Shown: positions 33,044-41,053 of the stretch, piece by piece | Position numbering within the stretch: position 1 is the first letter of the stretch | Layout of the letters: each line of letters begins with the position of its first letter | Source: Alphaproteobacteria bacterium | GTDB taxonomy: Bacteria; Pseudomonadota; Alphaproteobacteria; Rs-D84 | Direction: 5' to 3' | DNA: 50,139 nt | Assembly: GCA_009777955.1 (NCBI GenBank) | Contig: WRKW01000008.1 | Coordinates: 1 to 50,139, forward strand | Program-made: the position numbers and the translations under genes | The notes under the pieces: model-generated | What the model was told of the DNA's origin: nothing | Database searches by the model: none | The model's input: only the letters and a program-made list of their open reading frames with translations

Positions 33044-33784
33044 CTAACGACTATTTTCCCCGCTTATCGCATCAAATTTTTCGCGGGCAACTTTGATTTT
33101 ATTTTCTTCCATTTCTGGTGCGGCCTGTTTTCGTATCTCTGCTTGCCAGTAAATATCGCCGTTTTTATTGTCTATTGCATACAGATGATTATCGGTCGCT
33201 ACGACAAATGAAACCCTGCTGGTGACCAGAAATGGAACGCCTGTGCTTATATTGACGCACCATACTTTACGACCGTCCCGGTCATGCAGACGACAAAATT
33301 CTCCGCCCAGCCCGCCAACATATACTGCATCACCATGAACTATGACGGGCGCGACAATATCTAATATCGGTGCCCCGCCGGTCATCGCGCTTGATCTATA
33401 AACATCGGCCAGCCATTCAAGATTTCGGGTTGCTTGGTTTATCTTTATGACTTCGCCGGTTGAAAGCCCCGCATAAACGTATTTTTTATCCCATACGGGC
33501 GTGCGTTTGCCGCTTACACTTGCGGGGGTGGCCAGGCCAGAAAATACCCTTTCCCTATTTCCGTTTTGTACTTTCCAGATGGTGTTATCCTGATTCTGTT
33601 CGAATATCCAATCTGTTGCGGTCGCTTCGCGATAAATCTTTTCGGTTTCCGGTGCCGGTTGGTTAAGAATCGTAACCCCGCCAATATTAAAGATGGAATG
33701 TCGTTCGCCCGGCAAAATGGGGTCTGTTTTAGAACAAGAATAAAGCAAAGCAGATAATAAGATAATAAATAATGGATTTTTCAT
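33044..33784 (-). CDS. bamB: BamB-like PQQ-repeat lipoprotein (short)
   Basis: A 246-aa lipoprotein (lipobox LYSC, Cys17). It contains beta-propeller-type repeats (KYVYAGLSTGEVIKINQATRNLEWLADV; DAVYVGGLGGEFCRLHDRDGRKVWCVNI; HLYAIDNKNGDIYWQAEI). BamB assists the BAM complex in inserting outer membrane proteins. It is much shorter than the usual 380-450 aa, so it would form only part of an eight-blade propeller. Directly downstream of the YfgM-like gene (seven bases), matching the common yfgM-bamB order. Confidence 0.75.
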   Translation of the reverse strand: MKNPLFIILLSALLYSCSKTDPILPGERHSIFNIGGVTILNQPAPETEKIYREATATDWIFEQNQDNTIWKVQNGNRERVFSGLATPASVSGKRTPVWDKKYVYAGLSTGEVIKINQATRNLEWLADVYRSSAMTGGAPILDIVAPVIVHGDAVYVGGLGGEFCRLHDRDGRKVWCVNISTGVPFLVTSRVSFVVATDNHLYAIDNKNGDIYWQAEIRKQAAPEMEENKIKVAREKFDAISGENSR

Positions 33785-33791
33785 ATCTGAA

Positions 33792-34472
33792 TCATTTCAA
33801 CATTTCTGCTTGGGCTGCTATACCAATAGGTGCGTCCCGATCCGATGTTATCCTATCAAGCCAAATGCGTGCGGTTTCTGTATCGTCTGCCGCTATGTAT
33901 TTTTGTGCCACCAATAACAGACCTGTATAATAGAATGGCGATCGTTTGGTTTGCAGCGAGGCCGTGAATTGTTCAAATTCTTTCGGGGTCATATCGCCGG
34001 CTTTCAATGTCGCAAGGTTCAGTGTGGCAATGTCGCGAAAATCCCGTGTAGAGCCGTCTTTCGCCAACTTTTCTAATTTGGCTATGCCGCCCATAGTGTC
34101 ACCAGTTTGCAGGTCGATTTTGGCCGCGGAAAACAGCGAAAGATCCGCCATTCCACCGCTTGATCTTGATGCTGTGCGTGATAGTGCTTCGGCTGCTGCG
34201 CGGGGGTTGCCAGATTCCATCATTATAACCGCTGATTCGTATGCTGCTGCGGATTCCAAAAGAGTTTTTGCATTATAACGCTTTACCAGCTGGACGCTAA
34301 TTACAATAATCATGGCCGTTGCCGCGATGGCGATAAGTATGCGTGCGTGTTTTCGTACAAAGTCGTATGCCTGTTGTGCGCGAATTTCTTCATTTACTTC
34401 ACGGTAAAGGGCATCTTCGGCATGATCTGCGGGGGTTTTTTGCGGTGTCTTTGATTTCAAAAAATTAAACAT
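33792..34472 (-). CDS. YfgM-like membrane TPR protein
   Basis: A 226-aa protein with a cytoplasmic N-terminus, a membrane helix (about 45-63, ILIAIAATAMIIVISVQLV) and a periplasmic helical region of the TPR_21/YfgM type. In E. coli YfgM associates with PpiD and the SecYEG translocon. It is followed by bamB, as expected. AGAGGAAAC ribosome site before the ATG. Confidence 0.8.
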   Translation of the reverse strand: MFNFLKSKTPQKTPADHAEDALYREVNEEIRAQQAYDFVRKHARILIAIAATAMIIVISVQLVKRYNAKTLLESAAAYESAVIMMESGNPRAAAEALSRTASRSSGGMADLSLFSAAKIDLQTGDTMGGIAKLEKLAKDGSTRDFRDIATLNLATLKAGDMTPKEFEQFTASLQTKRSPFYYTGLLLVAQKYIAADDTETARIWLDRITSDRDAPIGIAAQAEMLK

Positions 34473-34567
34473 TGTTTCCTCTGGGTGTTATGTGTTCGGG
34501 ATTCATTGATTCTTGGGTATAAATATACTATTATTTATATCCTATTTGCAATATTTTTAATTTGCAC

Positions 34568-34573
34568 TATATT
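34568..34573 (+). promoter_or_regulatory. -10-like box of rpoH, leaderless layout
   Basis: TATATT ends seven bases before the ATG at 34581; TTGCAA at 34546-34551 could be a weak -35 with a 16-base spacer. No ribosome site. Confidence 0.4.
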
Positions 34574-34580
34574 GTATGAC

Positions 34581-35522
34581 ATGAAAAAGCAATCGAAACA
34601 GGAAAAAATAAAAAATGCAAAGGGGAACGAATCCCTGCCTGTTGCCGTATCTTCGGTTCCCGGTTCCCGATCCTTGCCGGTTATTTCTGACGAATCCAGC
34701 TTGGAAAGATATATCCGATCTGTACAAAGCTTTCCCCTGTTGTCGGCAGAAGAAGAGTATGATTACGCGGTTGCTTGGCAAAAAGGACAAGACAAATTTG
34801 CTGCTGAAAAACTGATCACCAGTCATTTGCGCATGGTTGTGTCTGTTGCGTATGACTTTAAAAACTATGGCATTCCGATCAGCGATTTGATTGCCAGTGG
34901 AAATCTGGGGCTTATGCAAGCATTGCAGAAATTTGACCCTGAAAAGGGATTTCGGTTTTCAACATACGCCATGTTTTGGATAAAAGCTGAAATTTACGAA
35001 ACAATACTGAATAATTGGTCCATGGTTCGTATTGGCAGTTCCGCCAACCAAAAGAGGGTATTTTTTAACCTTTCGCGGGCGAAAAGGGCACTGGGTATAA
35101 TGGACAACAACCTGACAGTGGAACAAACGCAACAAATAGCGGAATATCTGGATGTTCCAGAATCAGATGTGGTCAGAATGTCTGGTCGGATGTCCGCACG
35201 GGATCTTTCTTTGAATCGACCGGTGCGGGACGAATCCGATGCGGTAGATATGCTTTCCAACCTTGCAGACGATTCGGAATCAATTGAAGATAAGCTTGAA
35301 GCAATGCAGTTCCGTCGCTTTGGACATGAATTGTTGAAAAAGCATATTGCCGATTTGCCGACCCGTGATCGCGAGATATTGATAGCACGGCGACTTTCGG
35401 ATCCTGTTCTTACATTGGAACAGTTGTCTGAAAAATATGGCATATCGCGTGAACGGGTACGACAGATAGAAGAAAGGGCGTTCGCAAAACTGCGAATTGC
35501 AATACTTGCGGACGCGCAATAG
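34581..35522 (+). CDS. rpoH: RNA polymerase sigma factor RpoH (sigma-32)
   Basis: A 313-aa heat-shock sigma factor. Region 1.2 LERYIRSVQSFPLLSAEEEYDYA, region 2 SHLRMVVSVAYDFKNYGIPISDLIASGNLGLMQALQKFDPEKGFRFSTYAMFWIKAEIYETIL, the RpoH box QKRVFFNLSRAKRAL, and region 4.2 TLEQLSEKYGISRERVRQIEERAFAKLR are all present. It directs transcription of chaperone and protease genes. I start at MKKQSK because the upstream in-frame codons include a hydrophobic string not seen in sigma factors and lie above a -10-like box. Confidence 0.93.
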   Translation: MKKQSKQEKIKNAKGNESLPVAVSSVPGSRSLPVISDESSLERYIRSVQSFPLLSAEEEYDYAVAWQKGQDKFAAEKLITSHLRMVVSVAYDFKNYGIPISDLIASGNLGLMQALQKFDPEKGFRFSTYAMFWIKAEIYETILNNWSMVRIGSSANQKRVFFNLSRAKRALGIMDNNLTVEQTQQIAEYLDVPESDVVRMSGRMSARDLSLNRPVRDESDAVDMLSNLADDSESIEDKLEAMQFRRFGHELLKKHIADLPTRDREILIARRLSDPVLTLEQLSEKYGISRERVRQIEERAFAKLRIAILADAQ

Positions 35523-35550
35523 ATGTTTTGATTCCGAATCCGGAAATCGC

Positions 35551-35578
35551 TTGCCAGTTGGTGCTTTTTGTTTATAAT
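35551..35578 (+). promoter_or_regulatory. Promoter of the porin-like gene, leaderless layout
   Basis: TTGCCA (35551-35556), 16 bases, TATAAT (35573-35578), then seven bases to the ATG at 35586. Transcription would start at or next to the start codon. Confidence 0.6.
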
Positions 35579-35585
35579 CATTTTC

Positions 35586-36602
35586 ATGAAAAAAATATTC
35601 AGAATTTTATTCCCCGTTCTCTGTGTGTTTTCGTCTGCACATGATGCTGATGCGTATGAATACAACAGACATGGGTTCGGGTTGCGTTTTTCGGGCGAAG
35701 GAATGGTTGGTGCCGCATATCCTGAAACAATTATTTCTGACTTTCGTCTGCGGGGCCAGGCTAATTACGCGGTACAACCTGGCTGGACATCTGGTGTTGT
35801 GTATTCAATAGATGAACTTGCAACATCCACCGGTCATTTTGCGCGCGATGCATTTTTCTTGGTCGAAAGTCCGATGGGACGTATGGAACTGGGCGTGACT
35901 AATTCTATTGCCGCAAAGCTGGGGCTGGGATTACCCGATGTCGGTGCTTTACGGGTTAACGAATATTCCATCGCTTATAAAATTACGGATAATGGCAATC
36001 CGATAATATCCAATCCGGTAATAGATGGGGGGCGGTACAGTCTGCGCGCGAATGTTGTGTCGGTTCCGACAAAACCATTTCAGCTTGGCATGTCTGTTGT
36101 TCCGTGGGATCCGCGTTTTAATACTGCAACTGATATAGGCATAAAATACCGTCGGCCGTATGGCAAGACAAAACTAGCGGCAAGCTTTGGCGCATCGTAT
36201 ATAGACGAACCGCGCGGCCTTGCGGCAGATATATATGCTCCGCGGGTTACTGCTGATTCGCGCTCTCAAATTGCTGTTGGATTGAATATACAGTACAACA
36301 GCTGGAACTGGGGTTTGACCGCGCGCGGAATTTACGATTATAATCATATCGGCTCTGCATCGGATGGATTACAGGCTGGAACCGGGCTTAGTTATGATTT
36401 TTTAAGATTCAGCGCGTCGGTATCGTATATATTGTCAGAAGTTGGTGTGTGGCATGATTCTTCCATTACGACCCATACCGGAATATTTTCTTTGCGGTAC
36501 AAATTTGATAGGCATTTTGATGCTTGGGCTTCGGGGGGACTTGTTTCATCGGCAGAGAACAGTCAGCCGTTTGTTGCCGGCGGATTGCGCGCACGATTTT
36601 AA
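35586..36602 (+). CDS. Porin-like outer membrane beta-barrel protein
   Basis: A 338-aa protein with a signal peptide ending near DADA (residue 22). The mature part consists of alternating polar/hydrophobic strands (YSLRANVVSVPTKPFQLGMSVV; KTKLAASFGASYID; QIAVGLNIQYNSWNWGLTARGIYDY; RFSASVSYILSE) and ends GGLRARF with a C-terminal Phe, the BAM recognition signature. Likely a general porin or related channel. The promoter is one of the strongest in the window, fitting an abundant protein. Confidence 0.82.
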   Translation: MKKIFRILFPVLCVFSSAHDADAYEYNRHGFGLRFSGEGMVGAAYPETIISDFRLRGQANYAVQPGWTSGVVYSIDELATSTGHFARDAFFLVESPMGRMELGVTNSIAAKLGLGLPDVGALRVNEYSIAYKITDNGNPIISNPVIDGGRYSLRANVVSVPTKPFQLGMSVVPWDPRFNTATDIGIKYRRPYGKTKLAASFGASYIDEPRGLAADIYAPRVTADSRSQIAVGLNIQYNSWNWGLTARGIYDYNHIGSASDGLQAGTGLSYDFLRFSASVSYILSEVGVWHDSSITTHTGIFSLRYKFDRHFDAWASGGLVSSAENSQPFVAGGLRARF

Positions 36603-36639
36603 GTACGATGCATAAAGTGAAATTTGCTTCACATTTGTA

Positions 36640-36870
36640 ACATTTCGTGTCATTGCGAGTCGCGTCACCGCATTAGTGTCATTGCGAGTGGTCAAAGACC
36701 GCGAAGCAATTTTTTCAAATATTTCGTGTCATTGCGAGTCGCGGCACCGCTTGCGGTGACGGACGAAGCAATCGTTCCAGACAATGGAATTTTTACACTC
36801 CCCCTTGTTGAAAAAGATTGCTTCGTCCGCCTGACGGCGCGACTCGCAATGACACCAGACCGCAATGACA
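36640..36870. repeat. Repeat array next to the paralog fragment
   Basis: A truncated unit (36649-36671), two direct GTCATTGCGAG...GAAGCAATC units (36678-36715, 36728-36773) and an inverted one (36811-36852), followed by GACACCAGACC and then the paralog ending on the minus strand. Same layout as 31760-32025. No gene. Confidence 0.8.
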
Positions 36871-36936
36871 TCAAAGGCTGAGACCCGCAAACAGCGCCGA
36901 CCGGAAGACGGAATTGAGCTGGATGTTGCGCGCGCA
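36871..36936 (-). pseudogene. Paralog remnant, last codons only (copy 5)
   Basis: On the minus strand the frame reads CARNIQLNSVFRSALFAGLSL and stops, matching the C-terminus of copy 2 (CAVNAQLNSGFRSALFAGLGL). Nothing upstream of that Cys matches the family; the sequence instead becomes the region ahead of the polyvalent gene. The gene was cut at about 36936 by recombination or insertion. Confidence 0.8.
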
Positions 36937-36971
36937 ATCGTGCGGATATAGCAACAAATCCTTATCAGGCG

Positions 36972-39900
36972 ATGAAACGCGGATATTTTGCGGCGCAACC
37001 GATTGACCCGAACAACACCGGATTGAATAATCTTCTGCGCGAGGCCGCGCGTGGGCTTTGGTCTTGGGGCTATAATTTACCACAAAACACTGATTTGACT
37101 ATGACGCGCAAAGTGGCAGAGGCAGAAAAGCGCGGTATCCGCGCGGGCACAAATGCAATGATTGGCGCGGCGCGGGAAAAATATCCCGGCCTGTCGGATG
37201 ATGATATTTTATCTATGAACGCGCTGGATATTCGTGCCGGTGAAGTCGGCGGGATTATTATGAACGATACTGTCAATGCGATTGATAGTGCGGCGGTGCG
37301 TGATGCGCGTATTGAAATTGCGAAAAAAGACCATAATGGAATTATGCCCGAAACAAAGGGTAAAAAAGACTGGCGGTTTGTGCCCTTGTCAGATGCGGCG
37401 CGTACCGAGTTTTTATCCCGCAAGATGGAAATTCTGAAAGAAACCGATCCGAAAGAATATGAACGGTTACAAAAAGCGCAAGATGAATTGAGCGATATTG
37501 AAAATCAGCGGCAGGATTTATTGCTGAGCCGGGCAAAGGTTGAATTCTTTGCCGCGCAAGAAAAGAACCTGGCCGCATCGCAAAATGAATTGTTCAAGCA
37601 AATCGATAAGCATAATGCGTATATCGAATCAAAACTGGGGATGAATCGCGGAACATTTATGGGCGATTTGGGCGGTGCGGTCGGCAGTTTAGCGGTATTC
37701 GTTGGCGCATCGGTTGTCGCGGGTCCGTACGGCGCAACAGCGGCGGCGGTTGGACAAGGATTGAATACCAGCGGAAACAATTACCGCGAACTGATAGAAG
37801 CAGGTATTGACCCAACCGAGGCGTACCATCGTGCGATTGCAACCGGCATGACCGAGGCTGTGTTGGAACGCATCGGGATTGGTTTGATGTTTGATTCCGC
37901 CGGAAAGAAAATCCTGCAACGTGTGATGATTGGTTTCATCACCGAGGCCAGCGAGGAATTCACACAAAACCTGACCGAAGACCTTATTATGAATAAGGTA
38001 CGCGGCAAATCTGTTGGCGAGATCTTGATAGATGCGGGCTATGCCGGATTGCTGGGTGGTATTACCGGTGCCGGTGCGGGTTCGGTTGCCGGTGGCGCAT
38101 CGTTGAATCCGACAATGCGGGCGCGATATGTAAAAGAATTGACAGACCGTGGTGTACCAAAGGCACAAGCCGAGCAATTGATTGATAAGGTTGCTGAACA
38201 ATTCAATAAAAAAAATGTCGTTCAAGAATTCAATTCAGTGATTCAAGAACAGACGCGCGACGACCAGTATCCCGATGGCGATTTTGGTAAGGCATTTGAT
38301 GTTATGACCACGGTTGCCAAAGATAAAATTGATGCAGTGCGCGCGGAAATTGATATTCGTGATGAAGTAAAATCCCGTGCGCTGGCCGGTGGTATCGATG
38401 AAACAACCGCGAACTTTACGGCAGATTTGGCGCAAGATTGGGCGGATGGCATGGCGCGGGAATTTGGAATCCCGCAACGTGAAGTTTTAGAAAATACCGG
38501 ATTGGCATTCAATAATGAATCCGCCGCGCTGACAGAAAATACATCGGAAAAAATTACGAGGCTTGCAAACTTGAGAAATGTCGATTTAAAAATAGCAGAG
38601 CACGTGGCAGAAAGTTTAATTGATGAATCAACTATACCTGTAGGCTTTGATAAAGGTGATGCTCGAGATGCGATATATGACGAGCTGCATACATTAGCTG
38701 GAACAAAAGATAAGCCGTTTTTTGAAAAAACATCGCCTATAAGACAATGGGCAGCCAAACTTCTGACGAATGAATCAATGGACGATTCCCTAAACAAAAT
38801 TATGGATAAAACCAAGGAAATAAATCAATTACAAAATCAGAAAGAAATGGAGCCGAGGTTGAATAATAACGGCGAATTGGTTGCCGCCGACGGCAAGGTT
38901 TTGTTTCAGCGCGCGCCCGCAACCGACACGGCGGAATTTAAGAATTGGTTTGGCGACAGCAAGGTTGTGGATGAAACCGGAAAACCGATGATTGTTTATC
39001 ATGGAACGGATGCGACATTTGATACTTTTGACGATAAGTTTTTCAAGGTTGGTGTCACTGGCAAAGGATTTTATTTTACTGATTCAAATGAAAGTGGTGG
39101 CGGATTTGGGCAAAATGTAATGCCTGTATATCTGTCCTTGCAGAATCCGTTGGATTTCTCAAAAGTGGATTATGAAACTGTGTTGGGTATGGTACGTGCG
39201 GAAATGATGGACATGAATCCGCAAGAATTTCAAGATTTGGTAAAATCCAAAGGTTTTGATGGTATTATAAATTATGGGCATTATGTTGCCTTTGAGCCCA
39301 ATCAAATCAAGTCTGTTGACAACCGCGGGGCGTTCGATCCGAAAAATCCGAACATTTATTATCAATGGGCAGAGAATAATTTTGCACCGACAGAGCATGA
39401 ATTGAAAACTTTTGCCCGCGATTTGGACGAGGCAATCTACTCGGAACCGGGCAAAGATGTCAAAATTCGCGTTTTCCAGCGTCTGCCGGAAATGTACCAG
39501 GAAATCGGCATAAAAGACGCGCCGGTCAAAACGGATAAAAAAACGATTCTGAAAGATACGATTGAAAAGCACAAAGTGTCGATGGATGTTGCTCAACGCC
39601 TGCCGGAACTGATGGCGGATCCGATAATGGTAATGGAATCCATGTCGACACCCGGTAGGTATGTCGTGGTGCTGAATGCGAAAGATGCGAATGGCGATAC
39701 AATGGTCGCTGCGCTGTCGCCCAGTAATAGGGATGGTGGGTATCATTTCATTCCGAGTTTTTATGGAAAAGATAATTTGGACGGGATGATACGCCGTGCG
39801 CTGGATGTAAATAAAGTCAAATATGTGAAAAATAAAGAATCCCTGCTGACTGGACCTAATGCCTATCTATCACAGGGGATTACCGGTAGCATACTGGAAA

Positions 39901-40736
39901 AGGGCGATATTGTCAAGAGATTTTATCAAAACGAACAGCGCGTCCGCGGGTATTTAGACTGGACGAATTTGGGCCAACAACTGCTGGCGATTCTGAAATC
40001 CGGTGACCGCGATACTGTCGTGCATGAATTGGCGCACTTTTTCACAATCAATTATACCAACATGGCAATTCAGACCGGCAAGACCGAAAATCTGAAAGCA
40101 ATCATGGATTATTACAATGTATCCGACCCGGCCGCGCTGATGCGCTTGACCAGGATACAAGAGGATTTGGCGCGTAAATTCCTGACCTATATCAAAACGG
40201 ATGAAAGCCCGCGTGGATTCCGCAAGTATTTTGATGAAATGAAAGACTGGCTGACCCAAATGTGGGAAAAACTGGAATCCATGGGTCTGGTGCACAAGGG
40301 AGAATTGGACACCGAGATAGTCGAGTTTTTTGATACCATCACAAATGCGCGGATTGGGGCGGTAAACCTTGAAACAATCCAGCGGCAAAAGGATGAAATC
40401 AAGCAATTACTTAAAGATATTAAGGCCGGAAAGAACGTAAGAATCGGCAATATTGACCTGAACGAAGTAGAGGATTTGATAAACAGTTTTACGAATTCAT
40501 ATTGGTTCGTGGATTTGGGGCTATCTCGTCGGGAAATGACAGTCACATATTCATCACGTGATTTTGAAATCGACGGAATTACAGATATAATAAATGCAAC
40601 GACACCATATTTCGGAATGGGAACCGAAATAATGTTCGGGGAAAAGATGTCTTTAAGCATTGATGCAAATGCGACAAGTTTCTTATCCAAATTCGGAAAA
40701 CTCGGCATGTCATTTCTTATAAAATATTATTTTTAA
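36972..40736 (+). CDS. Large polyvalent protein: ART-like, MuF-C-like nuclease, zincin-like
   Basis: A 1254-aa phage/plasmid-type polyvalent protein. Order of parts: helical N-terminus (1-225); Gly/Ala-rich hydrophobic stretches (about 230-275 and 340-385) that could insert in a membrane; helical linker (385-640); ADP-ribosyltransferase-like domain (about 655-795: FKNWFGDS, VYHGTD, GFYFTDS, GFDGIIN, FEPNQIKSVDNRGAFDP); a segment like the MuF C-terminal/BECR nuclease domain (about 825-990: LPELMADPIMVMES, YVVVLNAKD); the linker RVRGYLDWTNLG; and a metallopeptidase motif HELAH (about 1017-1021). The last 80 residues look like outer membrane strands (see findings). Such proteins are packaged or co-transferred with DNA and act early in the new host. 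The frame is open upstream of the ATG as far as the paralog junction, and no ribosome site is seen, so the 5' end may be truncated. Confidence 0.75.
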   Translation: MKRGYFAAQPIDPNNTGLNNLLREAARGLWSWGYNLPQNTDLTMTRKVAEAEKRGIRAGTNAMIGAAREKYPGLSDDDILSMNALDIRAGEVGGIIMNDTVNAIDSAAVRDARIEIAKKDHNGIMPETKGKKDWRFVPLSDAARTEFLSRKMEILKETDPKEYERLQKAQDELSDIENQRQDLLLSRAKVEFFAAQEKNLAASQNELFKQIDKHNAYIESKLGMNRGTFMGDLGGAVGSLAVFVGASVVAGPYGATAAAVGQGLNTSGNNYRELIEAGIDPTEAYHRAIATGMTEAVLERIGIGLMFDSAGKKILQRVMIGFITEASEEFTQNLTEDLIMNKVRGKSVGEILIDAGYAGLLGGITGAGAGSVAGGASLNPTMRARYVKELTDRGVPKAQAEQLIDKVAEQFNKKNVVQEFNSVIQEQTRDDQYPDGDFGKAFDVMTTVAKDKIDAVRAEIDIRDEVKSRALAGGIDETTANFTADLAQDWADGMAREFGIPQREVLENTGLAFNNESAALTENTSEKITRLANLRNVDLKIAEHVAESLIDESTIPVGFDKGDARDAIYDELHTLAGTKDKPFFEKTSPIRQWAAKLLTNESMDDSLNKIMDKTKEINQLQNQKEMEPRLNNNGELVAADGKVLFQRAPATDTAEFKNWFGDSKVVDETGKPMIVYHGTDATFDTFDDKFFKVGVTGKGFYFTDSNESGGGFGQNVMPVYLSLQNPLDFSKVDYETVLGMVRAEMMDMNPQEFQDLVKSKGFDGIINYGHYVAFEPNQIKSVDNRGAFDPKNPNIYYQWAENNFAPTEHELKTFARDLDEAIYSEPGKDVKIRVFQRLPEMYQEIGIKDAPVKTDKKTILKDTIEKHKVSMDVAQRLPELMADPIMVMESMSTPGRYVVVLNAKDANGDTMVAALSPSNRDGGYHFIPSFYGKDNLDGMIRRALDVNKVKYVKNKESLLTGPNAYLSQGITGSILEKGDIVKRFYQNEQRVRGYLDWTNLGQQLLAILKSGDRDTVVHELAHFFTINYTNMAIQTGKTENLKAIMDYYNVSDPAALMRLTRIQEDLARKFLTYIKTDESPRGFRKYFDEMKDWLTQMWEKLESMGLVHKGELDTEIVEFFDTITNARIGAVNLETIQRQKDEIKQLLKDIKAGKNVRIGNIDLNEVEDLINSFTNSYWFVDLGLSRREMTVTYSSRDFEIDGITDIINATTPYFGMGTEIMFGEKMSLSIDANATSFLSKFGKLGMSFLIKYYF

Positions 40737-40744
40737 TTTTACCA

Positions 40745-40891
40745 ATGATTACCTTGTTTGCCGGTTCGTTGTCTGCAGAAACGGTTCGGCTTGTTTGCAA
40801 AACAAATTTGTCGGAACACGACCCATCGGTTAAAGAGCAGTATGATGTTACTGTAGACACCGGCAAACAATACAATATAAAAGACACCTGA
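40745..40891 (+). CDS. Short frame with signal-peptide-like start
   Basis: A 48-codon frame, MITLFAGSLSAETVRLVCKT... to a TGA. The frame continues upstream as a hydrophobic KILFLILP, so the reading frame resembles a signal peptide plus the first 35 residues of a periplasmic protein; the mature start AETVRLVC resembles AETIKLDC in the 137-aa exporter-operon protein. It may be a broken remnant. The remaining sequence to 41053 holds nothing recognisable. Confidence 0.3.
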   Translation: MITLFAGSLSAETVRLVCKTNLSEHDPSVKEQYDVTVDTGKQYNIKDT

Positions 40892-41053
40892 ATCAAAAAA
40901 TCGTGCTAATCAGCGCAATTTTATATTTGAATATCTGAAATACCTGTGCTATCGTAAATACAATTGATAATAGGGCGGATTTAAGGATTTACCCCCAAAT
41001 CCCTTACAGTTAATTTACTTACAAGTTTATAAACTATTTACTCTACGGTCTGC

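Noticed and set aside
39159..39746. 195-codon frame opposite the polyvalent gene
   Set aside because: Antisense shadow over the ART-like and MuF-C-like segments.
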